Assembly: GCA_903826775.1 (NCBI GenBank)
Contig: CAIKFU010000078.1
Coordinates: 1 to 44,366 of the forward strand
Length of the DNA stretch: 44,366 bases
Source of the DNA: an uncultured beta proteobacterium
GTDB taxonomy: Bacteria; Pseudomonadota; Gammaproteobacteria; Burkholderiales; Burkholderiaceae
Reading direction: 5' to 3'
Positions 35,679 to 44,323 of the stretch are shown here, in pieces (the stretch's first letter is position 1; each line of letters opens with the position of its first letter). Made by a program: the position numbers and the translations under genes. The notes beneath the pieces are model-generated. The model ran no database searches, was not told the origin of the DNA, and worked only from the letters and a program-made list of their open reading frames with translations.

Positions 35679-36470
35679 ATGTTGACCCATCCTCAATTTA
35701 ATCCCGTAGCCATTCAAATGGGATCTTTTGCAATACATTGGTATGGAGTAATGTACCTAATGGCATTTACGCAATTTCTTTTGCTTGGGCGAATGCGGAT
35801 TCGCGCCCCACAATTCCAGGCTTTGGGTTGGACAATGAAGGACCTAGAGGATTTATTGTTTTGCGGTGTGCTAGGAGTGGTTCTTGGTGGTCGTTTGGGG
35901 TACACCCTTTTTTATCTTCCGAGCTATTATTTTTCCCACCCATTGAGTATTTTGAAAATATGGGAAGGTGGTATGTCATTCCATGGTGGGTTGCTGGGGG
36001 TAATCATTTCCCTTGTTTGGTTTGCGTACCAACGAAAAATTTCCTTTTGGGTTGTGAGTGATTTTGTGGCTCCTTTGGTTCCTTTTGGCTTGGCTTTTGG
36101 TCGTTTAGGAAACTTTATTAATGGGGAATTATGGGGGAGGTCAACTGATTTACCCTGGGGGATGGTTTTTCCTTTAGTGGATGCTTTACCGCGACATCCT
36201 TCGCAGATATATCAGTTATTTGGGGAAGGCATTTTTCTTGGAATTGCCCTTTGGGTTTACTCAAGACAACAGCGCCGCTTAGGTCAAGTTTCTGGGGCTT
36301 TTTTAATTGGCTATGGGGTTTGTCGATTTTTAGCTGAATTTGCTCGCGAGCCTGATTCATTTCTTGGTCTATTAGGCTTGGGTCTTTCTATGGGGCAATG
36401 GCTTTCATTGCCAATGATTTTTTTGGGAGCCTTTCTCCTTTGCAGGAGAGGGAGTACAGTACAAAGCTAA
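35679..36470 (+). CDS. lgt: Prolipoprotein diacylglyceryl transferase Lgt
   Basis: Lgt moves diacylglycerol from phosphatidylglycerol to the lipobox cysteine of prolipoproteins at the inner membrane. The 263-residue protein has about seven membrane segments. FHGGLLGVI carries essential His102, and the signature [14 protein letters not shown] (141-154) carries Arg142. [13 protein letters not shown] and REPD near the C-terminus are also conserved. It follows holC by 21 bp and precedes the malonate regulator by 30 bp. Confidence 0.96.
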   Translation: MLTHPQFNPVAIQMGSFAIHWYGVMYLMAFTQFLLLGRMRIRAPQFQALGWTMKDLEDLLFCGVLGVVLGGRLGYTLFYLPSYYFSHPLSILKIWEGGMSFHGGLLGVIISLVWFAYQRKISFWVVSDFVAPLVPFGLAFGRLGNFINGELWGRSTDLPWGMVFPLVDALPRHPSQIYQLFGEGIFLGIALWVYSRQQRRLGQVSGAFLIGYGVCRFLAEFAREPDSFLGLLGLGLSMGQWLSLPMIFLGAFLLCRRGSTVQS

Positions 36471-36500
36471 AATCCTGTTCAATATACATCGGACAAATTC

Positions 36501-37430
36501 ATGCTTGATGAAGAGATTACGCTCCGTAAATTAGAGATACTGCAATCTTTTGTTTTTACCAATAGCTTGGTAAAAACCGCAGAAGAACTTAACCTTAGCT
36601 CAGTAAGTATTCATAAAGCGTTGCGCTCGCTTGAAATTGGGATGCGCTGTCCTTTATTTATTCGGGAGGGTCGACAATTAAAACCTTTGCCAGCTGCACT
36701 CGCTTTGGCAGAAACCGCTTCCGACTTAATGGCAGACTTAAGTAGGACAATCAAGCGGATTAGGGAAAAGGCCGGTCATGGTGGTAGCCAAATTCGATTG
36801 GGGGCAATGTATTCTTTGACGGCCAATATTGTTCCAAGGTTAATTATGGGAACTAAAATTCGACGATCAGATTTAGATATAGATCTGGTTTTAGGGTCGA
36901 ATGAAGACTTAATGAAAAAGCTGTTCGATCAAAGTGTAGATGCAATAGTCATTGCTATTCCAAAAGAAAATATTGATAGTGATATACAGGTGATTCCTTT
37001 GTTTGAGGACGATCTTTTGTTAGCTTCTCCTAAAGGATTTAAGAATAAACGGAGAAAAAAAATCGATTTAAAAGAGTTTCAAATGGAAAAATTTGTTACC
37101 TTAACTGATGGGTTTGCAACTTCCTCTGGTTTTCAGGAGGCTTTTCTAAAGGCAGGTATTAAGCCCAATATAGTGATGAAGGTAGGAGATATTTTTTCCT
37201 TAATGAATTTAGTGTCTGGTGGTATAGGGCATAGTTTGCTACCAGGTCGGGTGATGGATTTGATGGGGGATTCGATTCGCTTTACGCCCTTGATTGAGCG
37301 ATACCAGGTTAGGCAGCGGATTGCTTTTATGTTTTTGAAAAATAACGAGCGAAATCCAAATATATTGGCTTTGACAGCCGAAGCCCGAATGTTGCACTTG
37401 GTTGAAAACGCAAAAGCGAGTAAGGGTTAG
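36501..37430 (+). CDS. LysR-type regulator of the malonate locus
   Basis: A 309-residue LysR-type regulator. The helix-turn-helix is in ITLRKLEILQSFVFTNSLVKTAEELNLSSVSIHKALRSLE-type sequence (residues 6-45); the rest is a periplasmic-binding-like effector domain containing IRLGAMYSLTANIVPRL, DAIVIAIP and GGIGHSLLPGRV. It lies directly upstream of, and in the same direction as, the malonyl-CoA decarboxylase gene, so it is the obvious regulator of that locus; the S. meliloti mat system uses a GntR-type regulator instead. The recognition helix is unusual in having SSVSIHK where many LTTRs have SQPAVSR. Its effector is probably malonate or malonyl-CoA, by inference from position. Confidence 0.88.
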   Translation: MLDEEITLRKLEILQSFVFTNSLVKTAEELNLSSVSIHKALRSLEIGMRCPLFIREGRQLKPLPAALALAETASDLMADLSRTIKRIREKAGHGGSQIRLGAMYSLTANIVPRLIMGTKIRRSDLDIDLVLGSNEDLMKKLFDQSVDAIVIAIPKENIDSDIQVIPLFEDDLLLASPKGFKNKRRKKIDLKEFQMEKFVTLTDGFATSSGFQEAFLKAGIKPNIVMKVGDIFSLMNLVSGGIGHSLLPGRVMDLMGDSIRFTPLIERYQVRQRIAFMFLKNNERNPNILALTAEARMLHLVENAKASKG

Positions 37431-37438
37431 CCATTAGT

Positions 37439-37503
37439 ATTAACTTTAGGTTAATGAATTCAATTTAACGTTAATTGATTTCAACATGCTAGGAGGTTAG
37501 ATT
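37439..37503 (+). promoter_or_regulatory. LysR-type operator and promoter of the malonate operon
   Basis: ATTAAC-TTTAG-GTTAAT (37439-37455) is a 17-bp inverted repeat with T-N11-A symmetry, and TTAACGTTAA (37465-37474) is a second site about 22 bp further on. Directly after it come TTGATT (37475-37480) and TAGATT (37498-37503), spaced 17 bp. With a start near 37510 the sites centre near -63 and -40, the classical LysR recognition and activation positions. The resulting leader is about 57 nt. Confidence 0.65.
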
Positions 37504-37566
37504 AGTAGAGTATTAAGAGTTTGATTGGTGCCGAACTCTTTGGTTAATTTATTGTGAAAGATTTTC

Positions 37567-38871
37567 ATGCTCGAAAAACTTGCAAAAGCCCGATACCTTT
37601 CTAGGGCCATCCGTTCGGTTAATCGCTTAATTTCAGAGCGCGGCGAATCAAATGCCGTCAGCATGGCAGATGAAGTTGTTCAGAATTATCGTAAATTGGC
37701 AAAAGATCAACATGCTCGTTTTTTTACTGAGTTAGTTGAAAAATTAAACCCCGATCCAGCTAAGGTTATGGGTGCTTCGAGGGCATATGCAGCCGATCCT
37801 AATGCCCGGAATTATATTCGTTTACAACGGGTGTCAGAGTCTCCGCGTCAGGAATTATTGAGACGATTAAATCGCGCCAGCAATGGAACGGCAGTCGTTG
37901 TCGAGATGCGTCGAGATTTATTACAGCTTCTAGATAAGAAGCCGGAATTGACTGCTGTAGATTTTGATATGCGCCATTTACTTTCCTCCTGGTTTAATCC
38001 TGGATTTTTAAAGATGCATCAGGTTGATTGGAAGTCGCCAGCTGAAGTATTAGAAAAACTTATTCAACATGAAGCCGTTCATGCAATTGATGGTTGGGAT
38101 GACTTGCGAAGGCGCTTACAACCCGATCGTCGTTGTTTTGCCTTTTTTCATCCCCAATTACCAAATGAGCCATTAATTTTTGTAGAGGTAGCATTGCTTC
38201 CAGAGATTCCTAGAGTTATTACTCCCTTAGTGGATAAAAAGGCGGAAACGGTAAATTCGACACATCAGTTTAAGGTTGCGGCATTTTATTCCATTAGCAA
38301 TTGCGAGCCAGGGTTGCGAGGCGTATCGATGGGCAATTTTTTAATTAAACGTGTCGCTGAGAAATTGCAGGCTGAATTCTCGAGCTTAAAAACATTTGTG
38401 ACATTATCCCCAATACCAGGGTTTATCGACTGGGTGGCAGCTGGAGCCCATTTAGGTGATGGCGTCCCATCTGAGCGATTTAAGACAACATTAAAAACAG
38501 TACGCGATCAGGCGGTTCTCTCCTTGGATCTGGTAACTCGTTCATGGCCGGAGCGCATTAATTCTGGATGGCATCCTGAGCAGGCTCCGGAAAAGGAAAA
38601 GGAAGCACTCTTATCGTTAGCCGCAATATATTTGGCGTTAGGCTCCGCAGGAAGGGATGGGAATCCGGTGGCTAAATTCCATCTGGGGAATGGAGCTAGA
38701 TTGCATCTAATTAATTGGGCTGGAGACCTATCTCGTAAGGGTTTACGTCAATCTGCAGGAATTATGGTGAACTATCTTTATGACCTATCATCCGTCGAGG
38801 TAAATCACGAAAATTTTGTAAGAGGTGAGGTAATGTACTCTCGGGCCGTCGCAAAACTAATGAGTGGTTAA
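37567..38871 (+). CDS. matA: Malonyl-CoA decarboxylase
   Basis: This 434-residue enzyme decarboxylates malonyl-CoA to acetyl-CoA and CO2. The C-terminal catalytic region contains AFYSISNCEPGLRGVSMGNFLIKRV, then TLSPIPGF with likely catalytic Ser281, and KFHLGNGARLHLINWAGD with likely catalytic His372, in the arrangement known for human MCD and rhizobial MatA. The N-terminal helical region (about 1-85) is present, so the protein is full length. It is the first gene of the operon behind the LysR-type promoter, and works with MatB encoded four genes downstream. A weak GAAAG precedes the ATG at 37567. Confidence 0.95.
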   Translation: MLEKLAKARYLSRAIRSVNRLISERGESNAVSMADEVVQNYRKLAKDQHARFFTELVEKLNPDPAKVMGASRAYAADPNARNYIRLQRVSESPRQELLRRLNRASNGTAVVVEMRRDLLQLLDKKPELTAVDFDMRHLLSSWFNPGFLKMHQVDWKSPAEVLEKLIQHEAVHAIDGWDDLRRRLQPDRRCFAFFHPQLPNEPLIFVEVALLPEIPRVITPLVDKKAETVNSTHQFKVAAFYSISNCEPGLRGVSMGNFLIKRVAEKLQAEFSSLKTFVTLSPIPGFIDWVAAGAHLGDGVPSERFKTTLKTVRDQAVLSLDLVTRSWPERINSGWHPEQAPEKEKEALLSLAAIYLALGSAGRDGNPVAKFHLGNGARLHLINWAGDLSRKGLRQSAGIMVNYLYDLSSVEVNHENFVRGEVMYSRAVAKLMSG

Positions 38872-38996
38872 GTTTTAAAAGTTATGAGATTAAAATGCAT
38901 TAAAAATATGCAAATTACGGGATTTTGAAAATTAATTAGTAGCGGTAGAAAAAATAAAGTCATAACTAAAAATAGTTAGTTCAATAGGAGATTCAA
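38872..38996 (+). other. Leader between matA and the TRAP genes
   Basis: This 125-bp gap is AT-rich. It holds short inverted repeats, TGCAT / ATGCA near 38895-38912 and AACTA / TAGTT near 38963-38976. A strong Shine-Dalgarno AGGAG lies at 38986-38990, 6 nt before the binding-protein ATG. The extra space and strong RBS suggest separate tuning of the abundant periplasmic subunit. No clear promoter or terminator was found. Confidence 0.4.
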
Positions 38997-40031
38997 ATGT
39001 CAGATTCAAATAAAGTTAGCCAGTTGCGTCGTCAGCTTTTATTGGGTGCAGCAGTTACCTCTGTCTCATCTTATAACTTCTCATCTTTAGCCCTTGCAAG
39101 TCCAAGAGGGTTAAAGATCTCGCATCAATTTCCAAGTGGAACCGATTTTCGAGATCGTCTCTGTAAGAAATTTGGAGAAGAGGTGAAAAAGCGATCTCAA
39201 GGCGAGTTGACTTTTGAAGTCTACCCCCAGTCATCTTTAATGAAAACCAATGCGCAGTTTAGTGCGCTGCGAAAAGGGGCGTTGGATCTTAGTTTTTATC
39301 CTTTGCCATATGCAGGCGGTGAGGTTGTAGAAGCGAATATTGGCCTTATGCCAGCTTTGGTAAGCAGCTATGATCAGGGAGCTCGATGGAAGAATGCAGA
39401 AGTAGGAAAGCTTTTGACCAAAGTGCTTGAGGAAAAGGGAATCATAATGGTTAGCTGGGTTTGGCAAGCGGGCGGGGTTGCAACGCGCTCGGGGCCAATT
39501 ATCCTTCCTGACGACATCAAGGGAGTAAAGGTTCGAGGAGGAAGTCGAGAGTTTGATGCCATGTTGAAGGCTGCTGGAGGGTCGGTAATGACATCCATTC
39601 CGTCAAACGAGGTATATCAGGCTATGCAAACTGGGTCGATTGAGGCCGCCTACACATCTTCCGCAAGTTTAATGTCATTTAAATTGGCCGAATTAAGTAA
39701 GAACTTCACTAGTGCTAAAAATAAATCATATTGGTATATGTTGGAACCATTAATGATGTCCAAGTCCATTTTTGATTCTTTACCCAAGAATCAACGTGAC
39801 ATCATTATGGCGGTAGGTAGCGATATGGAAAAGTTTGGCACAGAACAAGCTAAATTGGATGATATTGATGCATCTATTGCATTTGCAAAAGCAAGTAACA
39901 AGGTATTTGAATTGGATTCCTCAGCCGTGGATAAATGGAAAGCCGTTGCGCAAAAGTCAGCTTGGAAGGAATTTTCAGAGCGTAACGAAACTTGTGCAGC
40001 AATGATGCGCTCAGCTGAAAAGATTTCCTAA
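38997..40031 (+). CDS. matP: TRAP transporter substrate-binding protein (malonate, MatP-like)
   Basis: A 344-residue DctP-family periplasmic binding protein. The N-terminus has QLRRQLLLGAAV (Arg11-Arg12) and cleaves near LALA-S (about residue 34), which suggests Tat export. The mature region shows HQFPSGTDFRDRLCKKFGEEV, VKVRGGSREFDAMLKAAGG with Arg180 at the place of the conserved substrate-carboxylate-binding Arg, and AMQTGSIEAAYTS. Position between matA and matB in an order close to S. meliloti matPQMAB points to malonate as ligand. This is inference, since DctP substrates cannot be read from sequence alone. Confidence 0.88.
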   Translation: MSDSNKVSQLRRQLLLGAAVTSVSSYNFSSLALASPRGLKISHQFPSGTDFRDRLCKKFGEEVKKRSQGELTFEVYPQSSLMKTNAQFSALRKGALDLSFYPLPYAGGEVVEANIGLMPALVSSYDQGARWKNAEVGKLLTKVLEEKGIIMVSWVWQAGGVATRSGPIILPDDIKGVKVRGGSREFDAMLKAAGGSVMTSIPSNEVYQAMQTGSIEAAYTSSASLMSFKLAELSKNFTSAKNKSYWYMLEPLMMSKSIFDSLPKNQRDIIMAVGSDMEKFGTEQAKLDDIDASIAFAKASNKVFELDSSAVDKWKAVAQKSAWKEFSERNETCAAMMRSAEKIS

Positions 40032-40033
40032 AT

Positions 40034-40552
40034 ATGCTAATGCTACTTAGAAAAGCAGATAAGTTGATGTCTGCGTTAAATCACATAATTGTTTTTTTTG
40101 GCTCTATTGCGTTGATGTCTGCTGCGATTATTTTAAGTTATAGCGTCATTTCGCGTGGGATATTTCATGAGGCTAATGATTGGCAAGATGAGGCGGCATT
40201 ATTCTGCTTAGTGGGAGTTACATTTTTATGTAGCTCTTACGTTCAAGAAAGGCGAGGACATATTGGCATTTCAGCAATTGAGTCATTGTTACCTCATGGT
40301 GTGAATAAGGTACGAGCTATTGTGATTGACATTATTTCTTGCATATTCTTCATATTCTTTTCAATTAAAGCATGGGATCTTACTAAAGAGGCTTGGGTTG
40401 ATGGGCAAGTTACGAATTCAACATGGGCCCCGTCATTATGGATTCCTTATTCAATGATGTTTGTGGGAACGGCTTTGTTGGCGTTTCAGATTTTTTTGCA
40501 AATATTTGTGAGGAAAACCTTTGAGCGTGATGTAGTAAGCGGGGGTCACTAA
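40034..40552 (+). CDS. matQ: TRAP transporter small permease subunit (MatQ-like)
   Basis: A 172-residue DctQ-family protein with four membrane helices (about 14-36, 50-70, 92-112 and 132-155). The sequence NDWQDEAALFCLVGVTFLCSSYVQERRGHIGI holds the typical EE/DE-x-A-x-F...G-x-x-x-x-x-x-x-GxHI pattern of this family. It begins 2 bp after the binding-protein gene and ends 2 bp before the large permease gene, so the three are one cistron group. DctQ is thought to act as the essential partner of DctM at the inner membrane. Confidence 0.9.
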   Translation: MLMLLRKADKLMSALNHIIVFFGSIALMSAAIILSYSVISRGIFHEANDWQDEAALFCLVGVTFLCSSYVQERRGHIGISAIESLLPHGVNKVRAIVIDIISCIFFIFFSIKAWDLTKEAWVDGQVTNSTWAPSLWIPYSMMFVGTALLAFQIFLQIFVRKTFERDVVSGGH

Positions 40553-40554
40553 TT

Positions 40555-41910
40555 ATGTCCGTATTAAGTATTGGAATTATTTTTGGAATTGTTACTCTAA
40601 TCATAATGTTTTCGGGCATATCGATTGCTTTTGCTTTAGGCATTGTTGCAATAATTTTTATGTATTTTTTTATGCCGGCATCCTCATTAGATACTGTTGC
40701 TCAAAATGTATATGAAGAGATGTCTAGCATCACCTTAATGTCGATTCCCCTATTTATTCTGAAGGGAGCCGCGATTGGTAGATCAAGGGCAGGTAAGGAC
40801 CTTTATGACGCCTTGCATGTATGGCTTGGTAAAATTCCTGGCGGCCTAGGCGTTGCGAATGTTTTTGCCTGCGCTTTATTTGCAGCGATGGCGGGGTCTA
40901 GTCCTGCGACTTGTTCTGCAATCGGTAGTGCTGGAATTCCTGAAATGCGCAAGCGTGGCTACTCAGCAGGCTTTGCTGCAGGAATTATTGCTGCTGGTGG
41001 AACCCTGGGGATTTTGTTGCCACCTTCCATAACGATGATTTTGTATTCGGTTGCAGCAGAACAGTCATTGGGCAGGCTATTTCTAGCCGCTATAGGGCCA
41101 GGTGTTTTATTGGTGATTTTATTTTCAATTTATACGATCATTCGCTTTCGCAGTGAGTATCAGAAGGCGCACGATGCGTATAGTGCTGGCGCGCCATCTT
41201 CACCGATTTTAGAGCGGCATAACTACACCATGCAGCAGAAAATTAGCGCTTTGCCCAGAGTGCTACCATTCCTAGTTTTATTGATAGGGGTCATGGTTGC
41301 ACTGTATGGAGGGTATGCAACCCCTGCTGAGACTGCAGGTCTTGGAGCTGTTTTTGCTTTTATATTGATTGCTGTTATTTATCGAATGTGGCGTTTTAAG
41401 GATTTATATCCGCTTCTTGATGTGACTATTAGAGAATCTGCAATGCTAATGTTCATCATTGGGATGTCCCTATTATTTGCAAATGTGATGAGTTATTTGC
41501 ACTTGAGCCAGTCTGCAGCTCAAGCTATTGTTGATCTTAATGCCTCACGCTGGGTTTTGTTGGCAGCAATATTGCTGATGGTTATTGTTCTTGGTTTTTT
41601 CTTGCCTCCGGTTTCAATTATCTTAATGACTGCCCCGATACTATTGCCGCCACTTCGAGCGGCAGGATTTGATTTAGTTTGGTTTGGCGTGGTAATGACA
41701 ATTGTTATGGAGACAGGATTAATTCATCCTCCGGTTGGGTTAAATATTTTTGTGATTAAGAACATAGCCCCTGATATTTCCTTGCACGACATTATTTATG
41801 GGGTTTTGCCATTTGTCGCAATTATGCTTTTTTCTGTCGTGATTCTCTGTGTTTTCCCAGAAATATCGACTGGATTATCGGATTTAGTTATGGGTCCTAA
41901 GATCGTTTGA
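40555..41910 (+). CDS. matM: TRAP transporter large permease subunit (MatM-like)
   Basis: A 451-residue DctM-family membrane protein with about 11-13 helices. It catalyses sodium-driven uptake together with the binding protein and DctQ. Typical stretches are PLFILKGAAIGRSRAGKDLYDAL, AAMAGSSPATCSAIGSAGIPEMRKRGYSAGFAAGIIAAGGTLGILLPPSI-type sequence (about 112-160), and ETGLIHPPVGLNIFVIKNIAPD in the C-terminal half. Substrate is presumed malonate from the flanking enzymes. Length is slightly above the usual 425-430. Confidence 0.93.
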   Translation: MSVLSIGIIFGIVTLIIMFSGISIAFALGIVAIIFMYFFMPASSLDTVAQNVYEEMSSITLMSIPLFILKGAAIGRSRAGKDLYDALHVWLGKIPGGLGVANVFACALFAAMAGSSPATCSAIGSAGIPEMRKRGYSAGFAAGIIAAGGTLGILLPPSITMILYSVAAEQSLGRLFLAAIGPGVLLVILFSIYTIIRFRSEYQKAHDAYSAGAPSSPILERHNYTMQQKISALPRVLPFLVLLIGVMVALYGGYATPAETAGLGAVFAFILIAVIYRMWRFKDLYPLLDVTIRESAMLMFIIGMSLLFANVMSYLHLSQSAAQAIVDLNASRWVLLAAILLMVIVLGFFLPPVSIILMTAPILLPPLRAAGFDLVWFGVVMTIVMETGLIHPPVGLNIFVIKNIAPDISLHDIIYGVLPFVAIMLFSVVILCVFPEISTGLSDLVMGPKIV

Positions 41911-41936
41911 GTATTAATATTTCCTAAGGGTTTTTC

Positions 41937-43478
41937 ATGAATTTGTATTCGTTGTTAGAAAAAGGTTTTCCAAAAGATAAGAAGTCTTGCGCGATTGAGA
42001 CCCATGATGGCCTTTATTACTCTTGGGGTGATTTAGAGCGAGCAACCAACATGATGGCGAATTTGTTGAAAGACCTTCAACTGCCTATTGGCTCTCGAAT
42101 AGCGGTTCAGGTAGAAAAATCTCCCGAAGCATTATTTTTGTACTTGGCTACACTGAAGGCGGGTTTTGTTTATCTGCCACTAAATACCGCTTATCAGGCA
42201 TCTGAAATCGAATATTTTATTGAGAATGCCAATCCGGATGTTGTGGTCTGCAGTAGTAAAAATTTTTCTTGGGTATCGAAAATTGCCTTTAAGGCAAATA
42301 CCAGCCATGTTTTTACATTGGACGACAATCGTAAAGGGACTTTATTGGATCGTTCGGTTTTTTTTGGCGATAAGTTTAAAGCCGTCCCGCGTGACGATGA
42401 TGATTTAGCCGCTATTTTGTATACATCTGGAACTACTGGTAGGAGCAAGGGCGCTATGTTGACGCATCGAAACTTGGGCAGTAACGCCCTTGTTTTGAAA
42501 AAATTCTGGGGGTGGAAAAAAGGCGATGTTTTACTGCATGCTTTACCCATTTTCCACGTGCATGGATTATTTGTGGCGGCACACGGCGCTCTAATTAACG
42601 GCAGTAAGATGATTTGGCTGCCTCGCTTAGATACCGCTCAATTAATTCAACACATGCCTCAATCCACGATCATGATGGGCGTACCCACATTTTATGTTCG
42701 TTTATTAGCTGACAAAAGATTCACCAAAGAAGTTTGTAAAAATATGCGCTTGTTCATTTCTGGATCTGCACCTTTGTTAACCGAGACATTTACTCAATTT
42801 AAAAAATTAACAGGTCAGGTGATTTTGGAGCGTTATGGCATGAGTGAAACAATCATGCTGGTTTCCAATCCTTATAAGGGTGACCGCGTTGGCGGGTCAG
42901 TTGGAGTTCCTTTGCCGGGCGTAAAAGTACGGGTTGTGAATGAAAACAACAAGACTTGTGACATTAATGAGATTGGTGATATTCAAGTAAAAGGCCCAAA
43001 TATTTTTAAGGGATATTGGCAGATGCCGGAAAAAACGGCTGAAGAATTTACTAGGGATGGTTGGTTTAAAACTGGTGATGTTGGTCGTTGGGGCGGCGTT
43101 ACCAATAGCGGCAGAGTTCCAAAGAACTATCTTTGTATCGTAGGTCGGAGTAAAGACCTAATAATTTCTGGTGGTTACAACGTATATCCCAAGGAGATAG
43201 AGAGTTTTATAGATGATATGGATGGGGTAGACGAAAGTGCCGTAATTGGCATTCCTCACCCTGATTTTGGCGAAGCGGTAATGGCCGTTGTTGTTCCAAA
43301 GGACGGTGTTAAATTAGATGTCCAGAAGATGATCAACACATTAAAAAGCCAAATTGCCAACTTCAAAGTGCCAAAGCAAATTGAAATAACTTTAAGCCTT
43401 CCTAGAAATGCAATGGGTAAAGTACAAAAAAATGTTTTGCGACAGCAGTATGTGGAAACAAATAGCAGTAAGGCTTGA
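41937..43478 (+). CDS. matB: Malonyl-CoA synthetase MatB
   Basis: A 513-residue AMP-forming acyl-CoA synthetase that makes malonyl-CoA from malonate, CoA and ATP. The phosphate-binding loop is YTSGTTGRSKG (162-172); HALPIFHVHGLF (201-212) is the MatB-typical segment, and the hinge/AMP region includes WFKTGDVGRW and VGRSKDLIISGGYNVYPKEIE. The catalytic Lys495 sits in PRNAMGK (489-495), the PX4GK motif used by Pat acetyltransferases. Methylmalonate may be a further substrate. It ends the operon, 26 bp after the TRAP permease, ahead of a terminator-like hairpin. Confidence 0.95.
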   Translation: MNLYSLLEKGFPKDKKSCAIETHDGLYYSWGDLERATNMMANLLKDLQLPIGSRIAVQVEKSPEALFLYLATLKAGFVYLPLNTAYQASEIEYFIENANPDVVVCSSKNFSWVSKIAFKANTSHVFTLDDNRKGTLLDRSVFFGDKFKAVPRDDDDLAAILYTSGTTGRSKGAMLTHRNLGSNALVLKKFWGWKKGDVLLHALPIFHVHGLFVAAHGALINGSKMIWLPRLDTAQLIQHMPQSTIMMGVPTFYVRLLADKRFTKEVCKNMRLFISGSAPLLTETFTQFKKLTGQVILERYGMSETIMLVSNPYKGDRVGGSVGVPLPGVKVRVVNENNKTCDINEIGDIQVKGPNIFKGYWQMPEKTAEEFTRDGWFKTGDVGRWGGVTNSGRVPKNYLCIVGRSKDLIISGGYNVYPKEIESFIDDMDGVDESAVIGIPHPDFGEAVMAVVVPKDGVKLDVQKMINTLKSQIANFKVPKQIEITLSLPRNAMGKVQKNVLRQQYVETNSSKA

Positions 43479-43506
43479 GGTTACCTAACCTTAGCCACTG
43501 CTTTTT
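43472..43506 (+). terminator. Terminator-like hairpin behind matB
   Basis: GGCT-tg-AGGTTA (43472-43483) pairs with TAACCT-t-AGCC (43486-43496), an imperfect 10-bp stem over the matB stop codon. ACTGC and TTTTT (43502-43506) follow. This fits an intrinsic terminator of the malonate operon. It lies between convergent genes. Confidence 0.45.
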
Positions 43507-44323
43507 AGTATCCAAAGGCTTTACGACTTTCGTTAAACATAAAGGCGGCCATAAAAAATAGGATTACTCCGAAGATTCTTTTCAATTGAGTCACGTTTAG
43601 TTTTCGAGCCATCCTTGCGCCAAATGGAGCGGTAAAAATACTTACGGTCACAATACAAGCTACGGCAGGGAGATATACATATCCCAATGCTCCCGGTGGT
43701 AGGTCAGGGTTGTGCCAACTACCATACATGTATCCAATAGTTGCAGCTAAGGCAACAGGAAATCCCAATCCAGATGAAGTTGCCATGGCGATATGGGGTT
43801 TTACGTTGCACCAAATCATGAAGGGTACAGTAATAAACGCACCTCCAGCACCAACTAGACTTGCTAGGCCGCCTGCAAAGACTCCGAAAGAAAATAGTCC
43901 GATGCGTCCTGGTAACTCTCTTCCAGGTTTGGGTTTTTTATTAATCAGCATTTGTATCGAGCTGTAGATAATAAAAAAAGAAAAAAAGAGTGAAAGCCAT
44001 TCAGTTTTTAATGACTCAAATAATTTACTTCCACCAATTAAACCCCCAACAATCATTCCAGGACTCAGAACGGCAACCAGCTTCCAGTCTATAGAGTTGT
44101 GTTTTTGGTGAGCCCTAACCGCCGATGTTGTAGTAAATAAAATGGTAGCCATGCCGGTGGCGATAGCCATATGCACAATTAAGCTTGGATTAAAGTTTTG
44201 ATGCTTAAAAACCAAAATCATGAAGGGAACTAGAATCATGCCGCCCCCTAAACCTAAAAGACCCGCAAGAAATCCTGAGGCGCTACCACATAACAGCAGC
44301 AAAATAATGTCGTTCAGACTCAT
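43505..44323 (-). CDS. TauE/SafE (TSUP) family membrane exporter
   Basis: A 272-residue membrane protein of the TauE/SafE sulfite exporter family with about eight helices in two repeats. The repeats begin GSASGFLAGLLGLGGGMILVPFMILV (about 13-38) and FSFGVFAGGLASLVGAGGAFITVPFMIW (about 148-175); the GGGxxxVP and GAGGxFxxVP signatures are diagnostic. Family members move sulfite, sulfoacetate or other small organosulfur anions. It converges on matB and has its own transcript. No sulfonate gene is nearby, so the substrate is unknown; export of a small carboxylate is possible. Confidence 0.88.
   Translation of the reverse strand: MSLNDIILLLLCGSASGFLAGLLGLGGGMILVPFMILVFKHQNFNPSLIVHMAIATGMATILFTTTSAVRAHQKHNSIDWKLVAVLSPGMIVGGLIGGSKLFESLKTEWLSLFFSFFIIYSSIQMLINKKPKPGRELPGRIGLFSFGVFAGGLASLVGAGGAFITVPFMIWCNVKPHIAMATSSGLGFPVALAATIGYMYGSWHNPDLPPGALGYVYLPAVACIVTVSIFTAPFGARMARKLNVTQLKRIFGVILFFMAAFMFNESRKAFGY

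Noticed and set aside
37491..37496. Perfect AGGAGG in the matA leader
   Set aside because: No start codon lies at a suitable distance and it falls inside the promoter spacer, so it is probably not a ribosome binding site.
37521..37550. Second promoter-like pair TTGATT-N18-TAATTT before matA
   Set aside because: It would start transcription about 10 nt before the ATG, removing the ribosome binding region; the pair at 37475-37503 fits better.
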